From Oscillatoriales cyanobacterium (GTDB lineage Bacteria > Cyanobacteriota > Cyanobacteriia > Cyanobacteriales > Microcoleaceae): a DNA stretch of 61,003 bases. Made by a program: the position numbers and the translations under genes. The DNA lies in the NCBI GenBank assembly GCA_004294385.1, contig REAP01000023.1:1-61003 (forward strand), read 5' to 3'. The notes beneath the pieces were generated by a model. The model was not told where the DNA came from, did not search any database, and saw only the letters and a program-made list of their open reading frames with translations. Below, in pieces: positions 9,051 through 15,913 of the stretch; the first letter of the stretch is position 1, and every line of letters begins with the position of its first letter.

Positions 9051-10241
9051 ATGCACATAACGTCAAAATTAGCAACTGCCATGTTATCAACATTTCGCTT
9101 ATTACTCACATCTTGCACCGTACTCAAGAACAGGCAAGATGCCTGTTCCACAAAGAATGACTTTTCTTGTGGGGTGGGCGTCCCGCCTGCCCGTAGCAGG
9201 CTTGTTGCAAATGTTGCAAGATATCGCTTATTACCGACAGCCACTGCTACAGCAATCCTCCTTGCTCTGGCCGGTTGCGGTTCCACCCCGACAGCCAGCA
9301 ACACCGAGAGTACAGCCTCACCGACAGCCACAGCTAGCCCCGCAGCAACAAGCGGTCACAGCATGAACCACGCTGCCAAGGGCGCAATCAACATTAATAC
9401 AGCCTTGCTCTCCGACTTGGACAAACTCGAAGCCAAGTTAGGAGTGCCGGCACTTTCTAACAAAATTCAAGCCAGCCGCCCTTACGGAAAAGTCGAAGAA
9501 TTGGTCTCAAAAAATGTGATTACTCAACCCCAATTCGACCAAATCAAAGAGATGGTAACTATTCAAGATGTAGTGCTGACAGGGGAAGCCAAAGATGTAG
9601 ACTTTATGACGAAAATGGGATTGATGAAAGGGCATCTTTTCGTAGCAAAAGAACTCTTGGATCAAGGCAAACCGGAGCAGGCAGAACCTCACATCGGCCA
9701 CCCGGTGGAAGAAATTTATGCCGATGTGGAAGACCAGCTAAACGAGCGTAAAATTCCTGAATTTAAGACTACTTTAACTAAATTGCAGGATTTAGTTAAA
9801 GCGGGTGCAAAAGATCCGGCTAAAGTAAATGCAGAATTTACCACATCAATGCAAGCAGTAGATGGATCAATTGCCGGTATTTCCGACGCGCAGCGCAAAG
9901 AGCCAAAATTCGTGTTGCAAGTGATTAACGGCTTGCTAGATACAGCTAACTCTGAATACGGAGCGGCAGTTGCTAACGGCAAAATTTCCGCAATTATTGA
10001 ATATCAAGATTCGCGGGGTTTCGTGATCTACGCGGAAATGCTGTACAAAGATATTGCCGATCAAGTGGCTAAAACCAGCCCTGAAACTGACAAAGCAATT
10101 GTTGCCAACATGACAGAACTTAAGAAAAACTGGCCAACTGCGATCGCACCACCAGCCCCCGTAAAAACAGTCGAAGAAGTCACCAAGTTAGTTAAAACCA
10201 TCGAAACCGATAGCCAAAAAATTCTCAAGCCAGCCTCCTAA
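9051..10241 (+). CDS. HHH-domain lipoprotein linked to FTR1 iron permease
   Basis: Exported protein of 396 residues with a lipobox, LLALAGC. The mature part begins with a Ser/Thr/Ala-rich linker and a GHSMNH motif. A ComEA-like helix-hairpin-helix region follows (NINTALLSDLDKLEAKLG, then GKVEELVSK). The C-terminal part is helical with conserved His pairs in GHLFVAKELLDQGKPEQAE and PHIGHPVEEIYADVED, suggestive of metal binding and of EfeO/imelysin-like iron proteins. Its place between a multicopper oxidase and FTR1 supports a role in periplasmic iron delivery. The signal peptide is interrupted by a 43-codon in-frame repeat insertion (9096-9234). Removing it restores an ordinary lipoprotein signal starting at the ATG at 9081, which may be the original start. 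Confidence 0.75.
   Translation: MHITSKLATAMLSTFRLLLTSCTVLKNRQDACSTKNDFSCGVGVPPARSRLVANVARYRLLPTATATAILLALAGCGSTPTASNTESTASPTATASPAATSGHSMNHAAKGAININTALLSDLDKLEAKLGVPALSNKIQASRPYGKVEELVSKNVITQPQFDQIKEMVTIQDVVLTGEAKDVDFMTKMGLMKGHLFVAKELLDQGKPEQAEPHIGHPVEEIYADVEDQLNERKIPEFKTTLTKLQDLVKAGAKDPAKVNAEFTTSMQAVDGSIAGISDAQRKEPKFVLQVINGLLDTANSEYGAAVANGKISAIIEYQDSRGFVIYAEMLYKDIADQVAKTSPETDKAIVANMTELKKNWPTAIAPPAPVKTVEEVTKLVKTIETDSQKILKPAS
9096..9234. mobile_element. MITE-like palindromic element inserted in the lipoprotein signal peptide
   Basis: CGCTTATTAC at 9096-9105 is repeated exactly at 9225-9234, exactly 129 bases apart (43 codons). Just inside are inverted ends, ATCTTGCA near the left and TGCAAGAT near the right. 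The centre is the dispersed repeat CAGGCAAGATGCCTG with its TTGTGGGGTGGGCG tail. The structure is that of a small non-autonomous insertion with a 10-bp target duplication. The reading frame stays open through it. Confidence 0.7.
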
Positions 10242-10326
10242 AAAGGTTGAATTAAATCAACGGTAATTGGCAAATAATCTGCCAATTATCTCCCTCATTA
10301 ACCAGTCCCATTACCACAATAAAAAG

Positions 10327-11271
10327 ATGAATTTTGGCGAAGCATTGCCCACATTTGTAATTACCCTCCGCGAAGGAGTAGAAGCAGCATTAGTTGTTGG
10401 AATTGTTCTAGCTTGCCTCAAAAAATCAGGGCAAAGTTATTTAAGTCCTTGGGTTTTCGGCGGTGTTGGAGTTGGACTAATCGCCAGCGCTTTGATAGGT
10501 GTACTTTTCGGCTGGACTATTCAACTTTTATCGGCATCCAATCAGCCTTTTGCACCGATTATGGAAGCGCTGCTAGAGGCAACTTTTGGGCTTGTCGCGA
10601 TCGCAATGCTGAGCTGGATGCTGATTTGGATGACCAAACAAGCGCGATTTATGAAAGCCGAAGTTGAAGGCGCTGTCAGTGCCGCCTTAACCCAAAATTC
10701 TCATGCCGGTTGGGGCGTATTTAGCTTAGTTTTGATTGCCGTTTTACGCGAAGGATTTGAAACGGTTTTGTTTGTTGTTGCCAAGTTTCAACAAGGCATT
10801 ATTCCGGCACTTGGTGCTTTGGCGGGCATACTTTCAGCCGCCGGACTTGGTGTCTTGTTGTTTAAATGGGGAATCAAAATTAATATCCGCCTGTTTTTCA
10901 AATATATGGGCATTTTATTGCTGTTTATTGTAGCGGGTTTAGTGGTATCAACTCTGGGACTTTTTGACACCGTATTCAATACTTTGTCACAAGCAAATCG
11001 CGAGTCAGCAGGGCTGTGTTTATATTACGAAAGATTTGCCAAAGTCCACTCTTGCATTCTCGGCCCGATGGTCTGGAATACCTCGAAAGTGCTTCCAGAA
11101 GAAAAGTTTCCCGGCTTGTTATTGAGTGCGCTGTTTGGATACACAGATAAGCTGTATGTCGTGCAGGCGCTTTCTTACTTCGTATTTATAGGTACTGTCG
11201 GTGGCATCTACTTCCAAAGTCTGGCAGGTCGAGTCTTTTTCCCATTCAAAAAGACTGAAGCAACGAAATAG
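10327..11271 (+). CDS. FTR1-family iron permease
   Basis: Inner-membrane iron permease, 314 residues from the ATG at 10327; a longer frame from a TTG at 10267 adds a non-membrane head and is less likely. About seven transmembrane helices are visible. Both FTR1 signature motifs are present: REGVEAALV near residue 17 and REGFETVLF near residue 142, which bind ferric iron in the yeast paradigm. It stands downstream of the multicopper oxidase and the HHH lipoprotein, an arrangement like the Fet3-Ftr1 ferroxidase/permease pair. Control by the Fur-like box at 9019 is plausible. The loop around LCLYYERFAKVHSCILGP carries two cysteines. Confidence 0.9.
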   Translation: MNFGEALPTFVITLREGVEAALVVGIVLACLKKSGQSYLSPWVFGGVGVGLIASALIGVLFGWTIQLLSASNQPFAPIMEALLEATFGLVAIAMLSWMLIWMTKQARFMKAEVEGAVSAALTQNSHAGWGVFSLVLIAVLREGFETVLFVVAKFQQGIIPALGALAGILSAAGLGVLLFKWGIKINIRLFFKYMGILLLFIVAGLVVSTLGLFDTVFNTLSQANRESAGLCLYYERFAKVHSCILGPMVWNTSKVLPEEKFPGLLLSALFGYTDKLYVVQALSYFVFIGTVGGIYFQSLAGRVFFPFKKTEATK

Positions 11272-11357
11272 GAAATAAAGTGCGATCGAAATAGAGGGTG
11301 CATTATCTAATCGAGTAGAATTAGTGAAAACTGACCCGATTAACATCAAGGATTTTT

Positions 11358-12830
11358 ATGATTGGCTTAGCAATAGCTTCGGTTTTAGTCAACTCTGGAA
11401 TGCCTAATTGGAACTGGCTGAAAATTATGATCGTAGTTTCCTATTATTTAATTCCCACAATGCTAGTTTATGCCCTTTACAAAGGGCGAGATATCCCCTT
11501 TCAGTGGATGTTCCTGGTATTTGGAGCATTCTTCGTCACCTGTGGGACAACCCACGTCATAGAAACATGGTATGTTTGGTTTCCTGAATCTTTAGTGTCA
11601 GAGTTTATGAAAGCCATTACAGCTTTCGTAGCCGGAAGTTCAGTTTTGTTGCTATTAACCTTGATGCCTTTTGCACTGGCTCTTCCCAGTCCTGCCAAGC
11701 TAGAAGCAGCCAACTTAGCATTAGAAAATGAAATTGGAGAACGCCGGAAAGCCGAGGTGGCGCTCGCTGAACTAGCAGAAGTATTGGAACAGCGAGTCAA
11801 CGCCAGAACTGCAAAACTTTCCAAAGCAAATGATTCTTTAATTAAAGAAGTTCTAGAGCGGAAAAAAGCCAAAAAAGCACTGCAAGAATCCGAGTCTCAA
11901 TTGATAGAAAAAGCCGAACAACTAGAACGAGCTTTGCAACAACTTCAGCAAACCCAAGCTCAATTAGTACATACCGAAAAGTTATCAGCTTTGGGAGAAC
12001 TGACAGCAGGAATTGCCCACGAAATCAACAATCCGATCAACTTTATTGATGCGAATATTTCCTATGCGCGCAATTATGTTAGAGATTTGTTAGGGCTAGT
12101 CAATTTATATGCCAAATATTATCCTAATCCAGTAGAAGAAATTCAAGAGGAAATTGAGACAGTAGAACTCGATTTTTTAAGCGAAGACTTGCCAAAACTT
12201 CTCTCTTCAATGAAGGTGGGAACTGACAGAATCTGCGTGATTGTTTCGTCGATGCGAAATTTTTCGCGTTTAGACACAGACGGTATGAATTTTGCTTCCA
12301 TTCACGAAGGAATCGACAGTACCCTGCTAATCCTTCAGCACCGACTGAAAGCAAATGGCAAAAGCCCTGCTATCCAACTGATTAAAGAATACGACGATTT
12401 ACCGCTGGTTGAATGTTATGCAGGGCAACTCAATCAGGTATTCATGAACATTATCAGTAATGCCATTGATGTTTTGCGAGACAGTTCTAATTCGTCAGTT
12501 GCGGGTGTTCAGAAAAACTTGCTCACGATTCAGATTAGCACAGAAGTCGCGGAAGGCGATCGGGCAGTCATCCGCATTTCCGACAACGGCCCTGGAATGA
12601 CTGAAGAAGTCAAAGATAAAATATTTAACCACTTTTTTACCACAAAACCCGCCGGTAAAGGAACGGGTTTAGGGTTATCAATTAGCAGCCAAATTGTTCG
12701 AGAAAAGCACTGCGGCTGCTTGGAGTGCCTTTCGGGACTTGGAGAAGGTACGGAATTTGTAATTTCGCTACCAATCAGACAACAGCGTCTTGAAACTAGC
12801 AGATTAGTGGAAATGCAGGAGGCTGTCTGA
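11358..12830 (+). CDS. histidine kinase with ethylene-receptor-like membrane domain
   Basis: Sensor kinase of 490 residues. Three N-terminal helices (about residues 20-115) resemble the plant ETR1 ethylene-binding domain. In particular FGAFFVTCGTTHVIETWYVW keeps the Cys-x3-His pair that holds a Cu(I) cofactor in ETR1. A coiled coil of about 90 residues follows. The kinase core shows GELTAGIAHEINNPINF (phosphoacceptor His), NIISNAIDVL (N box), DNGPGM, and GKGTGLGLSISSQIV. There is no GAF domain and no receiver. The ATG at 11358 has AAGGA upstream. It lies 86 bases after FTR1 on the same strand with no partner regulator adjacent. A copper-requiring sensor inside a copper island is suggestive; the ligand is not known from sequence. 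Confidence 0.83.
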   Translation: MIGLAIASVLVNSGMPNWNWLKIMIVVSYYLIPTMLVYALYKGRDIPFQWMFLVFGAFFVTCGTTHVIETWYVWFPESLVSEFMKAITAFVAGSSVLLLLTLMPFALALPSPAKLEAANLALENEIGERRKAEVALAELAEVLEQRVNARTAKLSKANDSLIKEVLERKKAKKALQESESQLIEKAEQLERALQQLQQTQAQLVHTEKLSALGELTAGIAHEINNPINFIDANISYARNYVRDLLGLVNLYAKYYPNPVEEIQEEIETVELDFLSEDLPKLLSSMKVGTDRICVIVSSMRNFSRLDTDGMNFASIHEGIDSTLLILQHRLKANGKSPAIQLIKEYDDLPLVECYAGQLNQVFMNIISNAIDVLRDSSNSSVAGVQKNLLTIQISTEVAEGDRAVIRISDNGPGMTEEVKDKIFNHFFTTKPAGKGTGLGLSISSQIVREKHCGCLECLSGLGEGTEFVISLPIRQQRLETSRLVEMQEAV

Positions 12831-12856
12831 ATTGTCAATGGTAGATTTTAAATTAC

Positions 12857-13327
12857 TTAGTAGGTTTGAATTAAAACTGTACCGAGTGGTATTTCTGCAT
12901 TTATTCCCACCATTTTACCAGAGACCGCGTACATCCAATTGTGACTGTAACCAGGAGTGTGAATGCCCCGCAGATCAATTGATATCCTGGTGTCAGGAGA
13001 AACAGGTTGGGAGAAAACCACTGTCGCTTTTCGGTTATTAACAGAAACTTGAGACTCGATTTTTTGACCAGATTGATTTGTTACCTCAATGTCGCTACGC
13101 ATTTTCACATCATCCGGCAAATTAATTGTCAGTGCTGAAAGAGCTTTTCCCTGAACGTGAACTTCAAAATGATGGGTAGCACCCTGAAAACGAGCGTTGT
13201 TGGGATGGGCACCGCTGTGTACAAGGTGAGAAATATTAGCATTTCGCATTGATCCTCCTGCAATAGTAGCGGGGGCATTAGATGCCAGCATTAAGGTGAA
13301 TGCAGTAGCGTAAATTAACTTTTTCAT
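12857..13327 (-). CDS. DUF2808 exported protein (copy 1)
   Basis: Secreted protein of 156 residues, beginning at the ATG at 13327. GAGGAG lies eight bases before it; a longer frame from a TTG would run through that ribosome site. A signal peptide (MKKLIYATAFTLMLASNAPA) is followed by a beta-rich DUF2808 domain with HHFEVHVQGKALSALTINLP and VSPDTRISIDLRGIHTPG. DUF2808 proteins are mostly cyanobacterial and have no established function. It is a paralogue of the next gene upstream (13441-13914), 113 bases away, and probably shares its transcript, since only the upstream copy has the direct-repeat operator. A metal-stress link is inference from context. Confidence 0.8.
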   Translation of the reverse strand: MKKLIYATAFTLMLASNAPATIAGGSMRNANISHLVHSGAHPNNARFQGATHHFEVHVQGKALSALTINLPDDVKMRSDIEVTNQSGQKIESQVSVNNRKATVVFSQPVSPDTRISIDLRGIHTPGYSHNWMYAVSGKMVGINAEIPLGTVLIQTY

Positions 13328-13440
13328 CGCGATGCTCCTCAAATAATTAACTCAATGGAATCGGCATTAATTGGTTTAAAACCCCTGAAATAAATCCAGG
13401 TAAGATATCAGTCGCCTAAAGACTCAACCTCCAAAAGGAT

Positions 13441-13914
13441 TTACCAACGAGGGAGAGTTTGAATATTAGCTGTACCAACTTCACTTTGTGAACTCTTACC
13501 AACTTTCTTGGCGTGAACGCGATATATATAATTAGTCGAGTAGATTGAAGCCTCAACCTCAAGCACAGAAATTGTCAGCACAGTTCCGGCAACTACAGGT
13601 TTGGAGAAAACTACCGTTGCTTTTCCACCTTTAACAGAAGTTGTTGCCTCAATCTTTTCACCGGATTGACTGCTTACTTCAATACCCTTGATTCGCAATG
13701 GTGGCAACTGAATTGACAATTCTGAAATGGATTCTCCTTCAACGTGAACTTCAAAATCATGGAAGGCTCTCCAAGCTGGGTAGTCAGGATAGGAACGACT
13801 TCCGACAATGTGAGGAGATTTAGAATCTCCTGGTATTCCTGTTGCTTCTGCTGCGGAGATAGAAGAGGCAAGAATTAAGGCAAATGCTGCACCAGTGCTA
13901 ATTAATTTTTTCAT
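13441..13914 (-). CDS. DUF2808 exported protein (copy 2)
   Basis: Secreted protein of 157 residues with signal peptide MKKLISTGAAFALILASSIS ending near AEA. The DUF2808 core matches the neighbour: FHDFEVHVEGESISELSIQL, a SSQSGEKIEATTSVKGGKA strand pair and VVFSKPVVAGTVLTISV. The two genes are a tandem duplication, with clearly diverged sequence. The operator TTTCAT-N5-TTTCAT lies 61 bases before the start (13975-13991), placing the pair in the proposed RppA/CopR regulon. Function is unknown; an envelope protein made under metal stress is the most that can be said. Confidence 0.82.
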   Translation of the reverse strand: MKKLISTGAAFALILASSISAAEATGIPGDSKSPHIVGSRSYPDYPAWRAFHDFEVHVEGESISELSIQLPPLRIKGIEVSSQSGEKIEATTSVKGGKATVVFSKPVVAGTVLTISVLEVEASIYSTNYIYRVHAKKVGKSSQSEVGTANIQTLPRW

Positions 13915-13974
13915 GACTGCAATCCTTTAAAAATTACTAATTTTTTGACTTATTTCTTAGTTTTACAGTCCTGA

Positions 13975-13991
13975 ATGAAATCAAGATGAAA
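13975..13991 (-). promoter_or_regulatory. direct-repeat operator for the DUF2808 pair
   Basis: ATGAAA-TCAAG-ATGAAA on the plus strand, read as TTTCAT-N5-TTTCAT toward the gene at 13914. It differs from the commonest form only in the spacer. Distance to the start codon is 61 bases, within the 48-61 range seen for three other copies. No strong -10 is evident after it. Confidence 0.6.
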
Positions 13992-14168
13992 TATGAACGA
14001 GTTAGAAGTAAATTTTAGTAGGAAGGAAGAAAGCAAGCACTTCACTCTCTTACTTGGAAATGAAATGAACAAAGAAATCGCCATCAGTCATACAGACGCG
14101 ACGAACTAAATCCATTAGTTTCTTGGACTTTTAAACTCGACGAATCTACGAACGATGAATGCTGGCTG

Positions 14169-15053
14169 CTAAAGAACATTTACCCAAAAATCAGCAATGA
14201 CAATTTTGCCATTGCGGTTAAACTGGCCCCACAGCTTGTATTTTCCAGACTGAGGAAAACTGGTCATAAACTGTACTTGACCATCGGGAGAATCTTTCAT
14301 AGCATGAGCATGAATGTAATCTGCTCTTGTCAGTGGGGATGACTGTTTGAGTATAACTAAATGCCCCCGTTCTCCCAAATAAGGCTGCAAATCTGTAACG
14401 GGTTGATTATTAGAATTCTGTTGCAAGTTAAACATTAAGGTGACTTCTTCACCTGCTTTGACCTTTGATTGAGAGAAGGTGAGATTAGCTTTGGTATCTC
14501 CAAACGTTTTTGTCGAATTAAAATCAATTGCTGTGGCTGGCTTATTGTCGCCGGCAACTTGTTTTTTCATCACCGAAACTTGTTCTTTTTCGCCTGATGG
14601 TTTGTAGTCACCAAACAGCGTGTAACTGCCTGGTTGCGGAAAATTAGCCTCGACTTCAAAGCTACCGTTTCCTTTATAGCTGGGATGAAGGTGGCTGAAA
14701 AATTGAAGATTGTCGCTGACAACAATTAGGTGCATCAACTTTTGTTGAAAAGTGTCAAAATTAGCGATCGCCCTCCCGGCTGAATCTTGAACATCAATCA
14801 ATAACTTAACCGGCGTTTTGGGGGCGATGTCTGTTGAAGCAGTGAGTTTTGTCTGAGTCGCTGTTGAATGTCCTTCATCGGCATTATTTGATTTTTCCCC
14901 ATGTTGCATTCCACCCATTGAGATATCGCCATGTTGCATGGATGGCATTTGAGAGTCTTGATTTTGGACTTTGCTATTGGTTAGCCCACTGGCTGCGATC
15001 GCCCCAGCAGCAACTAAACCAGCAAAACTATAAATAATTAATTTTTTGTTCAT
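14169..15053 (-). CDS. exported protein with two similar beta-sandwich halves, metal island
   Basis: Secreted protein of 294 residues from ATG 15053 (MNKKLIIYSFAGLVAAGAIA signal anchor); a longer frame runs through the operator and is rejected. After the signal is a His/Met-rich stretch (MQHGDISMGGMQHGEKS), a likely copper-binding tail. Two halves follow with matching landmarks: MHLIVVSDNLQFFSHLHP then QPGSYTLFGDYKPSG, and GHLVILKQSSPLTRADYIHA then QSGKYKLWGQFNRNG. This looks like an internal duplication of a FixH/YtkA-like fold. It has its own TTTCAT-N5-TTTCAT 54 bases upstream. I do not recognise a named family. A periplasmic copper-handling role is inferred from composition, neighbours and operator. 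Confidence 0.75.
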   Translation of the reverse strand: MNKKLIIYSFAGLVAAGAIAASGLTNSKVQNQDSQMPSMQHGDISMGGMQHGEKSNNADEGHSTATQTKLTASTDIAPKTPVKLLIDVQDSAGRAIANFDTFQQKLMHLIVVSDNLQFFSHLHPSYKGNGSFEVEANFPQPGSYTLFGDYKPSGEKEQVSVMKKQVAGDNKPATAIDFNSTKTFGDTKANLTFSQSKVKAGEEVTLMFNLQQNSNNQPVTDLQPYLGERGHLVILKQSSPLTRADYIHAHAMKDSPDGQVQFMTSFPQSGKYKLWGQFNRNGKIVIADFWVNVL

Positions 15054-15106
15054 GCTTTTACGTTTCAAAACATTCTGTTTCATTACTTTAAGCTTGACGT
15101 TCAGCA

Positions 15107-15123
15107 ATGAAATCAGGATGAAA
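15107..15123 (-). promoter_or_regulatory. direct-repeat operator for the His/Met-rich exported protein
   Basis: ATGAAA-TCAGG-ATGAAA on the plus strand, the commonest form of the motif. It lies 54 bases upstream of the start at 15053 and faces it. A weak TAAAGT follows about 16 bases after the second repeat. Confidence 0.65.
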
Positions 15124-15292
15124 TTGTTAAACGCATTTTTCGCTAAAGCTCGGATTAAATCAAATTCAACGAACCTGTTAGAAGCTTTTGGATTGTAAAA
15201 CAAAGGATATTTAGGGTGTCAATACTCGGCTATAAACCTTATTCATCAATGGTTTAAGTCTGAAATTGACACGCCTTGGCAGTGCCGTATCC

Positions 15293-15790
15293 CTAACGAG
15301 TGAAGGTGAATCGCCCATCTACCTTTTGACCGCTAATATCAGCAGTAATCTTCATCTGATACTGACCGACAACTTTTCCAGGCACCAAAGCTGTATAATG
15401 CTGGTCTTTCTGGTCATAAGTGAAGGTAAGAGCCTTTTGAGTGCGATCGGGCATTTGAACTTGACCTGTTATCTTGGCATTAGGTATTGTCTGGTGGTTG
15501 TCACCTCTTTGCAAATAGAAATCCAGGTGAGTTTTATCAGCTTCTTTCTCGACCACCAACTCTAAATGATAAGGGCCTGATTCCACGACTTGCCCCCCTT
15601 TTGATGAGTTAGAATGACCAGGAGTTGCAGCTATTTTTGTAGGGGCATCTTGATTGATTTGAGCAACAGTTTTTATCACGGAAGCATTTGGATTAGCAGC
15701 ATTTGTGGCCTGCATACCTTTGCTATAGACTACTACTAACATCAGTCCCGCAGTACCTGCAACGATTAAACCTGTCTTGAGAGATTTCAT
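15293..15790 (-). CDS. small exported protein of the metal island
   Basis: Protein of 165 residues from the ATG at 15790 (MKSLKTGLIVAGTAGLMLVV), with an N-terminal signal anchor. Upstream codons of the longer frame run through the operator. The mature part has GHSNSSKGGQVVESGPYHLE and ELVVEKEADKTHLDFYLQRG, followed by short beta-strand sequences ending in VDGRFTFTR. The GGQVVESGPYHLELV pattern resembles, from memory, segments found beside or fused to heavy-metal efflux adaptors. It lies 124 bases after the RND pump gene and has its own operator copy, so it may be expressed both with the pump and alone. Precise function is unknown. Confidence 0.75.
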   Translation of the reverse strand: MKSLKTGLIVAGTAGLMLVVVYSKGMQATNAANPNASVIKTVAQINQDAPTKIAATPGHSNSSKGGQVVESGPYHLELVVEKEADKTHLDFYLQRGDNHQTIPNAKITGQVQMPDRTQKALTFTYDQKDQHYTALVPGKVVGQYQMKITADISGQKVDGRFTFTR

Positions 15791-15837
15791 TTGTTTGAGT
15801 TTTTGCGTACAATTATTAAAAATAATGACACCCAAAA

Positions 15838-15854
15838 ATGAAATCAGGATGAAA
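15838..15854 (-). promoter_or_regulatory. direct-repeat operator for the small exported protein
   Basis: ATGAAA-TCAGG-ATGAAA on the plus strand, 48 bases before the start at 15790. On the coding strand a TATTTT follows 13 bases after the second TTTCAT. The same 13-base spacing to TATAAA is seen at the DUF305 gene, which supports a shared promoter design with the second repeat over the -35 region. Confidence 0.68.
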
Positions 15855-15913
15855 TTTCTAGAATGTAATACAGATATAGGAGTCGCCAAGGCTATTAACC
15901 ATCCTGGCGATTG

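Noticed and set aside
10267..10326. Longer FTR1 start at TTG 10267
   Set aside because: The 20 extra residues are polar and unlike the family; the ATG at 10327 leads directly into the first conserved REGVE-containing helix.
14041..14065. Possible seventh operator (AAATGAAATGAACAAAG)
   Set aside because: Only one ATGAAA half is present; the second repeat at the 11-base period is missing.
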